From assembly GCA_027489955.1 (NCBI GenBank), contig JAIXYZ010000013.1:1-64000 (forward strand): a stretch of DNA of 64,000 bases. The letters are read 5' to 3'. Below the pieces are notes generated by a model. It did not search any database. It was not told where the DNA came from and was given only the letters and a program-made list of their open reading frames with translations. Positions 47,174 to 56,145 of this stretch are shown here, piece after piece (position 1 is the first letter of the stretch; each line of letters opens with the position of its first letter). The stretch is from Hyphomicrobiales bacterium (GTDB lineage Bacteria; Pseudomonadota; Alphaproteobacteria; Rhizobiales; Beijerinckiaceae). A program made the position numbers and the translations under genes.

Positions 47174-47857
47174 ATGCGCCGCCCCAACCGCAACATCGAG
47201 ATCTTCAGCCTGTCGGTGCTGGATCTCTTTGCCTCGGCGCTGGGCGGCTTCATCGTCATCGCCGTGATCCTCTTCCCGTACTACCTCAAGGACGGGGAGA
47301 TGAAGGCGGAAGCCGACAAGCTGAAGAAGACGATCGAGGAGCAGGACGGCAAGCTCGTCGCCGCGGCGCGCAAGCGCAAGGAGGACGAGGAGGTCGTCGA
47401 GAAGGCCAAGGCCGAGCTCGACGACGCCAAGGACAAGCTGGACAAGGCCAAGGTCGAACTCGCCAAGACCTTCCTCGTCATCGCCATCGAGTGGACGGTC
47501 AGCGGCGCCGACGTCGACCTGCACATCACCGATCCCGACGGCAACCAGTTCGACTTCGCGAACCACAACCGGGATCGCCGGCGCTTCGCCGCGATCCCCG
47601 CCCAGCTCAGCTACGATTCCACCAGCGGTCCCGGGGTCGAGATCTGGCAGCATCCCCTGGCCTCGCCCGGCCGCTATAAGGTGGAATACGTCCTCTATTC
47701 CGTGCCCTCCGGCACGGAGGTGGAGGTGAAGGGCAACATGTTCGAGCGCAACGGCCGCAAGGAGTTCGACAAGAAGGTCATGACCCGCCGCAACGAGCGG
47801 GTCCTGGCGGCCACCGTGGTGGTGAAGGAGAATGGCGATCTCACCGTGGAGAACTGA
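47174..47857 (+). CDS. MotB/ExbD-like protein with coiled coil and C-terminal beta domain
   Basis: A 227-residue protein anchored by one helix at residues about 12-38 (FSLSVLDLFASALGGFIVIAVILFPYYL split by family position). Asp17 lies where MotB and ExbD keep the proton-binding Asp. Residues about 42-105 form a Lys/Glu/Ala coiled coil. The periplasmic C-terminal domain begins LVIAIEWTVSGADVDLHITDPDG and resembles secreted beta domains of the DUF2135 type. There is no OmpA peptidoglycan-binding domain. It is proposed as the partner of the MotA/ExbB-like protein two genes upstream. Confidence 0.75.
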   Translation: MRRPNRNIEIFSLSVLDLFASALGGFIVIAVILFPYYLKDGEMKAEADKLKKTIEEQDGKLVAAARKRKEDEEVVEKAKAELDDAKDKLDKAKVELAKTFLVIAIEWTVSGADVDLHITDPDGNQFDFANHNRDRRRFAAIPAQLSYDSTSGPGVEIWQHPLASPGRYKVEYVLYSVPSGTEVEVKGNMFERNGRKEFDKKVMTRRNERVLAATVVVKENGDLTVEN

Positions 47858-48392
47858 CGCGCGCGTCCCGCGCCTGCTGCGCACGGCCATTCTGGGGGCC
47901 GCGCTGGCGCTCGCGCCCGCCATCGCGCTGGCGGCGAAATCGTACTGGCTGAACGCCGGTGAGAACGTGGTGACCTGCCCGGGCTCGACCGCCGGCGAGA
48001 CGCTGAAGGCGGCGGTCACGAACCGCTTCGCCCCCTTCACGATCAACGGCTTCGTCCGCTGCACGGAAGACGGCGACGCCTTCCGCTATGACATCTCGTT
48101 CCTGAACGTCGCGGTGAACCCGACGCAGCGCGCCTCGCTGGACCGGGACGAATTCGTCTTCGACTGGCTGGGCCTGGCGCTCTACCGGCCTTCCGCCCGG
48201 GGCGAGGAGCAGATCGAGTGGCTGTATGACGAGGCGCGCCCCGTGCAGGGCACCCTGGCGCGCCGCGACACGCGCAAGCTCATCTTCGGCAACATCTCCT
48301 TCCGCGTGCCGAAAGCGGCCGCGGAGAGGGCTACCAACATGACCTTCTATCTCACGTCCGAGGGTCTGCTGTTCAACTTCAGGATGCTGTGA
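47832..48392 (+). CDS. Small secreted protein of unknown function
   Basis: A 186-residue protein with a signal peptide (TAILGAALALAPAIALA-AKS). The mature part has two cysteines (VVTCPGS and FVRCTEDG), likely one disulfide, and a beta-rich pattern (FRYDISFLNVAV, LIFGNISFRV, MTFYLTSEGLLFNFRML). I do not recognise a family. Its start lies inside the end of the previous gene (26-base overlap), implying tight translational coupling. It lies directly upstream of the giant glycine-rich gene, so it may be a chaperone or accessory to it; this is inference. Confidence 0.72.
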   Translation: MAISPWRTDARVPRLLRTAILGAALALAPAIALAAKSYWLNAGENVVTCPGSTAGETLKAAVTNRFAPFTINGFVRCTEDGDAFRYDISFLNVAVNPTQRASLDRDEFVFDWLGLALYRPSARGEEQIEWLYDEARPVQGTLARRDTRKLIFGNISFRVPKAAAERATNMTFYLTSEGLLFNFRML

Positions 48393-48405
48393 ACCGGGGC
48401 TCCCC

Positions 48406-51400
48406 ATGGCGCGCGTCGATCGCCGACTGAGACAGATCCTGCTGGGCTGCGTCGCCTTCTGCCCGGCGGCGGCGCCGGCGCTCGCGCAGATGGACAAGGT
48501 CAACAGCCCTATGTCCTTCGACTGGACGGCGCCGGAGCCGTCCGACATCCAGCCCAACCCGCCGGCCTCCGGCGTGGGACGCCCCTATCTGCGCAATTTC
48601 GGCCCCAGCGAGAGGCCGGCGCCGCGCAGCGGCAATTACGGCGGGCCGAACGACATCAACGGCCGCGAGGTCATCGGGGGCGGCGGTGGAGGCGGGGGAG
48701 CTCCGTCGCCGCTCGACACGATGGATCCCGGCCAGCGCACGCGCTCCACCGCCTTCCTCCGGCAGGAACTGGCGCGGCAGGTGGCGCGCCGGGGTGCGGA
48801 CGGGCCCTTCGCCTTCGCCGCCAGCCCCGAGGGCCGCGCCAACGGCCGCCTCGCCCGGCTGGAGCAGCTGCTCTGGCGCGAGCTCGTCGCCGAGCATTTC
48901 CAGCGCAGCGGAACCCGCCGCGCGGATGCAGCGCCGCCGCGTCCAGGTGCCCCGGGTGGCCCGGCCGCCCCCGGCGCGCCCGGCCCCCGCCGCGATCCCG
49001 CGGCCGGGGCCCCGCCTCCGGCCGACGCGCCCCTGCCCGACACCCAGCCCGGCGAACTCGTTCTGGGCCGCCCCGGCGAGGCGCCGCCAGCCGGCGGTGA
49101 GGAGCCTCCGGGCGGCGCGGGTCCCGGCGGCGCGGGCCTTGGTGTCGCTGGCGGCGGCGCAGGCGGAATTGGCGGCGGCGGCGCGGGTGGCATTGGCGGC
49201 GCTCCTGCCCCCGGACCGGGCGGGCTGGCGCAGGCAGCGCCGGGCCAGGGTGGTCCCGGGCAAGGCGGCCCCGGACAAGGCGGAGCAGGACAGGGCGGCA
49301 CAGGGCAGGGCGGCACTGGACAGGGCGGCCCCGGTCAGGGCCTCTCCGGTGGTGCTCCCACGCAGCCGGGCCCTGGCGGCGGAGCGGGCGCGGCGGGGCC
49401 GGACGGCCGCCCGCCGGGCGACGTTGCGGGCCTTGGAGGCGGTGGCCCCGGAGGCGTTGGCCCCGGCGGTGGCGCAGGAGCGGGCACAGGTCCCGGCGGA
49501 GCGGTTCCGGGACAGGGTCCGGGCGGGCAGGGGCAGGCTCCCGGTGCGGGCGGCCAAGGCGCAGGCCCCGGCCCCGGTGGAACGGAAGCGGCGGGCCCGG
49601 GCGGGACCGGGCCAGGCGGCGCGCCGGGCGAAGGATCGGGCGGACCGGCCGCCGCGCCTGGGCAGGTCGCGGGCGTCAATCCAGGCACCGGCAGCGGGAC
49701 CGGGCAGGGTCCAGGCTCGGCAGGTCCAGGCTCGGCAGGTCCAGGCGCACCAGGTCCAGGCGCGGCAGGGCCGGGCGGCGCCGGCCCCGGCGGACAGGGG
49801 TCTCCCGGCCTCGCCAATGGTAGCGGCGGCGATGGCGGCTCGGGACAAGGCGGCGCGGGCCAGGGCGGTGCGGGCGGTGGCCCGGGGACCGGCGCAGGCG
49901 GCCCGGGACAGGGCGGCCCCGGCTCAGGCGGCTTGGCCGAAGGCGGCGGTCCGGGCGATGGCGGGCTCGCCGACATCGCCGATCTCCCGCCGGTCGGCAT
50001 CCTGGGCGGCCTCGCCGGCGGCCCGGGGCTCGGCGGCGGCGCGGGGCTCGGCGGCCCCGGGCTTGGCGGTGGCTCCGGGGGGTATGGCGGGCGCGGCGGC
50101 CCCGGACAGGGCGGCTTCGCGGCACCCCAGCAGCCGCAGATCGGCACCGTCCAGGGACGCTTCCAGGTCACGGGGCTCTCTCCGAACGCCCGCGGGAATT
50201 TCGGCGGTCCCGGCGGCGGGGGAGGACAGGGCGGCGGCGGAAGGCAGGGCGGACCGGGTGGTTCCGGCGGCCAGGGCGGAGGCGGACAGGGTGCTGGAGG
50301 CCAGGGAGGCGCAGGCGGCGCTCCCGGCGTCGGCGCACCAGGCTTCGGCGGCGTGGGCGGCGGCGCGGGCGGACCCGGTCAGGGCGCCCGCGGCCCCGGC
50401 GGTCAAGGCGGAGGGCAACAGGTCGGCCAGGGCCCCGGCGGTGCGGGTGGCTCCGGCCAGGGAGGTATCGGGCAGGGTGGGTTCGGAACCGGCGGTAACG
50501 GCCAAGGCGGCGCGGGCGGCCAAGGTGGCCCGGGCGGCCAGGGCGGTTCGGGCGGCCAGGGCGGCGGTCAGCAGATTGGCCAAGGTCCCGGCGGCGGCGG
50601 TACCGGCCAAGGTGGACTTGGCCAAGGCGGACCTGGGCAAGTTGGGCTCGGTCAGGGTGGCATGGGCCAGGGTGGATTCGGCACCGGTGGTAACGGCCAA
50701 GGCGGCGCGGGCGGAACCGGCGGTCAGGGCGGCGGACAGCAGGTAGGCCAAGCCCCCGGCGGCGGTGGCGGTGGCGCAGGTGGCACCGGACAGGGCGGCC
50801 AAGGCGGCCGCGGCGGCCCCGGTGGTCAGGGTAGCGGCCAACAGGTAGGCCAGGCGCCCGGCGTCGGTGGCGGAGCGGGTGGCACCGGTCAGGGCGGCCA
50901 AGGCGGTCGCGGCGGCCCCGGCGGTCAGGGCGGCGGACAGCAGGTGGGGCAGGGTCCCGGCGGTCAAGGCGGCGGACAGCAGGTAGGCCAAGCCCCCGGA
51001 GGCGGTGGCGGTACCGGTGGTTCCGGTCAGGGCGGCGCAGGCGGTCGTGGCGGCCCCGGCGGTCAGGGCGGCGGCCAACAGGTGGGCCAGGCTCCCGGCG
51101 GTGGCAATGGCGCGGGTGGTTCCGGACAGGGTGGCGCGGGTGGCCGAGGCGGCCCCGGCGGTCAGGGCGGCGGTCAGCAGGTAGGCCAGGCCCCCGGCGG
51201 CGGTGGCGGCGGCGCAGGTGGCACCGGACAGGGCGGCCAAGGTGGTCGCGGCGGCCCCGGCGGCCAGGGTGGCGGCCAACAGGTGGGCCAGGCTCCCGGC
51301 GGCGGCAATGGCGCGGGTGGCTCCGGCCAGGGCGGCGCGGGCGGTCGTGGCGGCCCGGGTGGTCAGGGCGGCGGACAGCAGGTGGGACAGGGTCCCGGCG

Positions 51401-54400
51401 GCGGTGGTGGCGCGGGTGGTTCCGGTCAGGGCGGCCAAGGTGGCCGCGGCGGTCAGGGCGGCGGCCAGCAGGTTGGGCAAGGCCCCGGCGGTGGCGGCGC
51501 AGGCGGTTCCGGCCAAGGCGGCGCGGGTGGCTCCGGCCAGGGCGGCGCAGGCGGCGCAGGAGGCGGAGCGCTCGGGGGCGGTGGAGCTTCCGGCGGCGCA
51601 GGAGGGCAGGGCGGCGGTTCCGGCGGCAGCGGCGGCGGGAGCTTCGGTGGCGGCGCGTCTGGCGGCGGCGGCGGAGGCAGCAGCTTCGGCGGCGCGGGCG
51701 GATCGGGCGGAATGGCCGGTGGCGGCGCCGGCGGCGGCGTCGCAGGTGGGTCCGGTGGCGGCAGTCTCGGCGGCGGCGGCCCCGGCGGCGGATCGGGCGG
51801 CGTCGGCGATGGTGGCTCGGGCGGATTTGCCGGTGGCGGCGCCAGCGGCGGGCCTGCCGGAGGCGGTGCGGGCGGTGGCGGTTCTGGCGGAGGCGGCGCG
51901 CCCAGCGGCGGATCGGGCGGTGGCGGCCTTGCCGGAGGCGGCGGCGCTGGCGGCGGAGGGGCTGCGGGTGGCGGCTCCGGTGGCGGCGGAGGTTCGGTAG
52001 GCGGCGGAGGGAGCGCCGGAGGGGGCGGTTCCTCTGGTGGCGGAGGCGGTTCCCTGGGCGGTGGCGGCGGCTCCTCGGGCGGAGGCGGGTCCGCGGGCGG
52101 TGGTGGCGGAGGCGGCTCCGCCGGTGGCGGTGGCGGTGGCGGTGGTGGCCGCCCGGCAGCTCCGCCTCCTTCCCTCGGCGGGCTCGGCCAGGCCCTGGCT
52201 GCCCTGCGGATGCCGCCGGGCGTGGCCGCCCCACCCGTGTCCATTCCTTCCGCTCCGACGTCCCCGTCGGCCGGCAATGGCCCTTCGGCGCCCTCCGGCG
52301 GCGGCGAAGCGCCCGGGCGCGGCGCGTCCAATCCGTCCGGCCCCGATGGTGCGGACCCGTCCGGCTCAGGTCGTCCGTCCGGTCCGGGCCATGCCCCCAT
52401 GGCCGGGGCACCGCCCGCGGCCCGCGGCGGCCCGCCGGACGAGAATGCAGGGCGCGGCGGATCGCCGGACGGCGACAACGGTGCGGGCGCTCCGCCGCCG
52501 TCGCAGCCGGTGGCGCAGACCCTGGCGGAGCTCAACGCGCCTCCCGGCGTGGAGCCTGTGCGGAACCAGCCGGCCGCTTCGCCCGGCGGCGGCGAGCGCG
52601 ATCCCGACATCGTCAATGCCGGCGGGTCCGGCGGCGGCGAGAGCGGAGCCCGCGGCGGCGGCGGCGACAGCGGCCGCTTCCTCGATGGCAGGCTCCCGGG
52701 GGACGCGCCCGTCGTGACCCCTGGGCCGGACCGCACGGCGCAGGCGCCGGCTCCCGCGGGCGGAGCCGAACCGGCTGTGCCTCCCGCGGCACCGGAGGCC
52801 GCGCCGCGGGCGGGCGAAGCGCCGGCGCCGCAGGCGGGACAGGCCCCGCCGCAGGGCGGTTCTCCGGATCCGTCCGTCCCGAGCGGTGTCGAGGCGCGAC
52901 CGGGCGAGCCTGCCGCGCCGCCGGCGGGCGCTCCTTCCACCGGCCCAACGCCGGCGACGCCGCCGGGTAGCGCGCCGGAGCGGGCCGCGGGCGTCAATCC
53001 GCCGCCGGGCAGCCCCGTCGCGGGCCAGCCCGATGGGCCGTCCGGTGCCCCACCGGCACCCGCCGCGTCCGGCCAGCAGGCCCCGGGCGGCGCGGCCAAT
53101 GTCGCGGGCCAGCCGCCCGCAACCCCGCCCGCTCAGCAGGCAGGCCAGCCGCCGCAGGCAGGGCAGCCACCGCAGGCAGTACAAACGCACCCGGCAGGGC
53201 AAGCGCCGCAGGCGGGACAAACGCCCGCGGCAGGACAGGCCCCGCCGGCAGGGCAGCCGCCGCAGGCAGCGCAAACGCCGCCCCCGGCGGAGCCGGCTCC
53301 CGGCGCCGCCCCTCCGTCCAGGGCCCAGCCGCCGGCGGCCCCGCAAGGTCCGATCCGCAACACGGGCGAGCTGAACCAGCGCCTGGCGGAGATCGATTTC
53401 GACAAGGGCTTCCGCGATGCGCAGCGCGTGGCGACCGGCGAGATGACTCGCGATCAATTGCCCGCCGACCGGCGCGCCAACCTGGAGAAGCTGGAGGCCC
53501 TCTCGGCCGATCCGGCCCTCGTCAACGACAGCATCCGCAAGTTCGAGGCGGTCCAGAAGGAATCCGGCGACCTGATGGGCAAGGTCCTGGCGGACGGGAA
53601 GAAAGACATCGGCATCGCCGCCGGCCTCGGGTCCCTCGTGGTTGGGATCAAGACGGCCGACGCGCTGGCGAACTTCGCCGCCAAGACGAACACCACCGCC
53701 GGCGCGCTGGGCAAGGTGTGGCTCGGCGCGCGCGGCGTCGGGGATTCGCTCTACAAGCTCGGCGAGAACGCCGCCAAGTACGAGAACACGGTGCGCGACT
53801 TCCTCGGCGGCGGCGGCGCGGGAGCCGGTGGGCCAGCCGGGACCGGCCAGGGCCCGGGCGGAGCGGCCGGACCCGGCGGCCAGGGCGTGGGCGGCGCGGG
53901 TGACGGCGGCCAGGGCGCGGGCGGCGCGGGCGCGGGCGGACGGGCCCCGCCAAGCGGCATCAAGGTCACCGACGACGGCGTCAAGCTCAGCAACAACTTC
54001 ATCAAGGCCGGCAAGGGCCTGGAGGGGTTGGACAAGACGATGCGGGACGCGGAGATCGCGCTCAAGCGCGAGGACCGCAAATGGCCGGAGAGCAAGCCGG
54101 CTCCCGTCAGCGCGCTGGAGCGCTACGGGGCGGTCGTGACCTACCGCGAGAATGTGGAGAAGAGCTTCCGCAGCTATAGCTCGGGCAAGAACCTGGAGGG
54201 CTTCGGCTATTCGGTCGAGGCGCTGGGCAACGTCGCGACGCTGGGCGGGGACGACAAGCTGGGCAAGCGCATCGGCGCCATCGGCAAGTCGGTCGGAGAC
54301 CTGAACAAGGCGCTCGATGCCCAGGATGGCTGGCAGGCCACGCGCTACGGCCTGCAGTCCGGCGGCGGCGCCATCTCCACCGTGGACAAGAATATCGGCA

Positions 54401-54612
54401 AGGGCATCAGCGATGTCGGCGAGGCCGTCGGCTATGCCGGCGAGGTGAGGGGATTGTACGATCTGTGGAACAACAACCAGCGCATCGCCGACAACGCCAT
54501 GCTCAGCGTGAACGAGCGCCTGCGGCGGTTGCGGGAACTGCAACGCTGGCAGCAATGGCAGCGCAGCCAGCAGAACGGCGTCCAGGGCGTGCCGCTGGGG
54601 CGGTCGCCATGA
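48406..54612 (+). CDS. Giant secreted glycine-rich repetitive protein
   Basis: A 2068-residue protein with an N-terminal signal peptide (LLGCVAFCPAAAPALA-QMD). Residues about 28-175 are non-repetitive. Residues about 176-1250 are almost pure Gly with Gln, Ala, Pro and Ser, including eleven copies of a 33-35-residue unit marked by GQQVGQ, then a Gly-Ser stretch. Residues about 1250-1645 are Pro/Ala/Gln-rich and contain a second copy of a short motif (ALRMPPGV near 1262, ELNAPPGV near 1376). The last 420 residues are a helical, non-repetitive domain (starting IRNTGELNQRLAEIDFDKGF) interrupted by a Gly-rich loop. No known adhesin or secretion domain was recognised. The frame is uninterrupted and its Gly codon pattern is consistent with real coding. 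It is presumably the effector or structural product of the cluster. Confidence 0.85.
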   Translation: MARVDRRLRQILLGCVAFCPAAAPALAQMDKVNSPMSFDWTAPEPSDIQPNPPASGVGRPYLRNFGPSERPAPRSGNYGGPNDINGREVIGGGGGGGGAPSPLDTMDPGQRTRSTAFLRQELARQVARRGADGPFAFAASPEGRANGRLARLEQLLWRELVAEHFQRSGTRRADAAPPRPGAPGGPAAPGAPGPRRDPAAGAPPPADAPLPDTQPGELVLGRPGEAPPAGGEEPPGGAGPGGAGLGVAGGGAGGIGGGGAGGIGGAPAPGPGGLAQAAPGQGGPGQGGPGQGGAGQGGTGQGGTGQGGPGQGLSGGAPTQPGPGGGAGAAGPDGRPPGDVAGLGGGGPGGVGPGGGAGAGTGPGGAVPGQGPGGQGQAPGAGGQGAGPGPGGTEAAGPGGTGPGGAPGEGSGGPAAAPGQVAGVNPGTGSGTGQGPGSAGPGSAGPGAPGPGAAGPGGAGPGGQGSPGLANGSGGDGGSGQGGAGQGGAGGGPGTGAGGPGQGGPGSGGLAEGGGPGDGGLADIADLPPVGILGGLAGGPGLGGGAGLGGPGLGGGSGGYGGRGGPGQGGFAAPQQPQIGTVQGRFQVTGLSPNARGNFGGPGGGGGQGGGGRQGGPGGSGGQGGGGQGAGGQGGAGGAPGVGAPGFGGVGGGAGGPGQGARGPGGQGGGQQVGQGPGGAGGSGQGGIGQGGFGTGGNGQGGAGGQGGPGGQGGSGGQGGGQQIGQGPGGGGTGQGGLGQGGPGQVGLGQGGMGQGGFGTGGNGQGGAGGTGGQGGGQQVGQAPGGGGGGAGGTGQGGQGGRGGPGGQGSGQQVGQAPGVGGGAGGTGQGGQGGRGGPGGQGGGQQVGQGPGGQGGGQQVGQAPGGGGGTGGSGQGGAGGRGGPGGQGGGQQVGQAPGGGNGAGGSGQGGAGGRGGPGGQGGGQQVGQAPGGGGGGAGGTGQGGQGGRGGPGGQGGGQQVGQAPGGGNGAGGSGQGGAGGRGGPGGQGGGQQVGQGPGGGGGAGGSGQGGQGGRGGQGGGQQVGQGPGGGGAGGSGQGGAGGSGQGGAGGAGGGALGGGGASGGAGGQGGGSGGSGGGSFGGGASGGGGGGSSFGGAGGSGGMAGGGAGGGVAGGSGGGSLGGGGPGGGSGGVGDGGSGGFAGGGASGGPAGGGAGGGGSGGGGAPSGGSGGGGLAGGGGAGGGGAAGGGSGGGGGSVGGGGSAGGGGSSGGGGGSLGGGGGSSGGGGSAGGGGGGGSAGGGGGGGGGRPAAPPPSLGGLGQALAALRMPPGVAAPPVSIPSAPTSPSAGNGPSAPSGGGEAPGRGASNPSGPDGADPSGSGRPSGPGHAPMAGAPPAARGGPPDENAGRGGSPDGDNGAGAPPPSQPVAQTLAELNAPPGVEPVRNQPAASPGGGERDPDIVNAGGSGGGESGARGGGGDSGRFLDGRLPGDAPVVTPGPDRTAQAPAPAGGAEPAVPPAAPEAAPRAGEAPAPQAGQAPPQGGSPDPSVPSGVEARPGEPAAPPAGAPSTGPTPATPPGSAPERAAGVNPPPGSPVAGQPDGPSGAPPAPAASGQQAPGGAANVAGQPPATPPAQQAGQPPQAGQPPQAVQTHPAGQAPQAGQTPAAGQAPPAGQPPQAAQTPPPAEPAPGAAPPSRAQPPAAPQGPIRNTGELNQRLAEIDFDKGFRDAQRVATGEMTRDQLPADRRANLEKLEALSADPALVNDSIRKFEAVQKESGDLMGKVLADGKKDIGIAAGLGSLVVGIKTADALANFAAKTNTTAGALGKVWLGARGVGDSLYKLGENAAKYENTVRDFLGGGGAGAGGPAGTGQGPGGAAGPGGQGVGGAGDGGQGAGGAGAGGRAPPSGIKVTDDGVKLSNNFIKAGKGLEGLDKTMRDAEIALKREDRKWPESKPAPVSALERYGAVVTYRENVEKSFRSYSSGKNLEGFGYSVEALGNVATLGGDDKLGKRIGAIGKSVGDLNKALDAQDGWQATRYGLQSGGGAISTVDKNIGKGISDVGEAVGYAGEVRGLYDLWNNNQRIADNAMLSVNERLRRLRELQRWQQWQRSQQNGVQGVPLGRSP
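50401..51540 (+). repeat. Tandem coding repeats of about 100 bases (GQQVGQ unit)
   Basis: Eleven copies of a unit built as GGQGGGQQVGQ-(A/G)PGGG-GAGG(T/S)GQGG-GGRGGP. One copy has Ile for Val and one unit is truncated. Copies are near-identical in DNA, which favours slippage, recombination and copy-number variation. Confidence 0.8.
53140..53290 (+). repeat. Short Pro/Gln/Ala coding repeat
   Basis: Repeated hexapeptide-like units of the form QAGQPP / PAGQAP / QAGQTP within the Pro-rich linker of the giant protein, just before its conserved C-terminal domain. Confidence 0.65.
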
Positions 54613-56039
54613 TCGTCCGCCGCGCGGCCATCTTCCTGGCGGCTCTCGCCGTCCTTGCGGCCTTCGGCGCGCCCGCGCGCGCCCAGGCGTTCGACCTGAA
54701 GGAGCAGGACGGCATCTCGGCCGAATTGCGGGTCGTCGAGGCCGGGGCCGTCGTGCGCTGGCGCTTCCTGCGCCCGATCGCCCAGCCCATCGATTCCATC
54801 ACCGCTACCGTGTCAGGCCGCCCGCTCGGCGTGCCGGCGGTCCAGCCCTATCCCGGGCCGGGGGAGGAATCGCGCATCCTCGCGCTGCTGGACGTGACGG
54901 GGTCCGGTCGCGATGACGCGGTCACGCGCCATGCCGCAAGCATGCTCGTCATGCTGGAGACGCAGGCCGCGCACCAGAAGCTGGCCATCGGCGTCTTCGG
55001 CGAGGAGATGCGCTTCATCATCCCCGAGCGGGGCGCGGCCGACATCGCCGCCGGTCTCGCCGGCGCCGTCATCGAGGAGAAGACCGCCAATCTGGCGGAC
55101 GTGATCGCGTCCGGCGTCGCCGCCATCGCCACCCAGCCCGGCCAGCGCCGGGCCCTCTACCTCTTCACGGACGGCGCGAGCGCCGGACCGCTGCCGGAGG
55201 CCGAACTCGCCGCCGCCGCGCGGGGCCAGGGCGTCGCCCTGACATTCATCCTCGACCGCTCTGCGCGCGGCGCGGACATCGCCGCCCTGCGCAGGCTGAG
55301 CGAGGCCACGGGAGGCGAGGTGGTGGAGCCCGACGACCTCGTGCCGTTCCTGCGCGCGCCGTTCGCACGGATCGACACCGGCGCCACCATCGTCTTTCCC
55401 CTGGGCGACGCGCGGACTTATCCGTGGGAGAGCGCTCCCGCCGTCGCCGCCGAAATCCGCTACGGCGAGCGAACCCTGGCCCTCTCCGTGCCCGCGCCCA
55501 TGCTGCCGAAGGCCACCTGGTCCGAAAGCGCCGACTATGCGTGGCGCACCTGGCCGACCCCGATCATGGCCGGCGGCGGGGTCGCGGTGCTCGGCCTCGC
55601 CGGGCTCGGCGCGGCTTTGGGGCTGCGCCGCAGCCGCGCGTCCGCACCCGTCCCGGGCGCGCCTGGCCCGACGCCGGTGCCTCAACCGCCGGCTCTCCTG
55701 GCGACCCTGACCGACGAGGCGGGAGGCCAGGTCCACGAGATCCGCTCGCAACTCGTCCAGCTCGGCCGGGACGCCGCCAACGACGTGCCGCTGTCCGACC
55801 TGACCGTGTCGCGGCGCCACGCGCTGATCCTCAAGACCGATGCGGGCTTCCTCTTGCGCAACGAGGACAGCCGCAACGGCGTGTTCGTGAATGAGGAGCC
55901 GGTTCAGGAAGCGGTGCTGGCGGACGGCGACGTCGTGGGCCTGGGATCGTGCCGGCTGCGCTTCCGCCTGGCGGAATCGGGCGCGGCTGCAGAGGCGCAA
56001 GCCGCGCCGGCGACCGGCGAGGATGGCGTAACGGCATGA
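54609..56039 (+). CDS. Periplasmic vWA / cytoplasmic FHA transmembrane protein
   Basis: A 476-residue type I membrane protein. A signal peptide (AAIFLAALAVLAAFGAPARA-QAF) is followed by a beta strand region and a von Willebrand A-like domain (residues about 85-260) with a MIDAS-like site Asp95-Val-Thr-Gly-Ser99 and LYLFTDGASAG. After a linker, a helix at about residues 318-340 (AGGGVAVLGLAGLGAALGL) crosses the membrane and a Pro-rich stretch leads to an FHA domain (LGRDAANDVPLS, TVSRRHALIL, NEDSRNGVFVN; all canonical residues present). It could couple ligand binding outside the cell membrane to phosphothreonine binding inside. It overlaps the giant gene by four bases. Confidence 0.85.
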   Translation: MIVRRAAIFLAALAVLAAFGAPARAQAFDLKEQDGISAELRVVEAGAVVRWRFLRPIAQPIDSITATVSGRPLGVPAVQPYPGPGEESRILALLDVTGSGRDDAVTRHAASMLVMLETQAAHQKLAIGVFGEEMRFIIPERGAADIAAGLAGAVIEEKTANLADVIASGVAAIATQPGQRRALYLFTDGASAGPLPEAELAAAARGQGVALTFILDRSARGADIAALRRLSEATGGEVVEPDDLVPFLRAPFARIDTGATIVFPLGDARTYPWESAPAVAAEIRYGERTLALSVPAPMLPKATWSESADYAWRTWPTPIMAGGGVAVLGLAGLGAALGLRRSRASAPVPGAPGPTPVPQPPALLATLTDEAGGQVHEIRSQLVQLGRDAANDVPLSDLTVSRRHALILKTDAGFLLRNEDSRNGVFVNEEPVQEAVLADGDVVGLGSCRLRFRLAESGAAAEAQAAPATGEDGVTA

Positions 56040-56145
56040 ACAGCGTTGAAGCCGGGGTTCTTCCCCTTTATTCCATGGCCCGGGAAGCGGGTTGGCGGTT
56101 TCCGGCGGAATGCGCCGGGCCGGATGCGTGGGGCGCAGGCTGGCG

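Noticed and set aside
44818-47857. Zorya anti-phage system
   Set aside because: The MotA-like protein lacks the long ZorA tail, the MotB-like protein lacks an OmpA domain, and no ZorC/ZorD/ZorE gene is present.
50401-51540. Assembly artefact creating the repeat array
   Set aside because: The reading frame is kept throughout and individual units differ at scattered positions, so the array appears real, though copy number may be imprecise.
49335-53099. Very long open frames on the minus strand and in other plus frames across the glycine-rich gene
   Set aside because: They arise because GGN-rich codons leave few stop codons in any frame. They lack start signals, and the translations are low-complexity Pro/Ala/Arg mirrors of the real frame.
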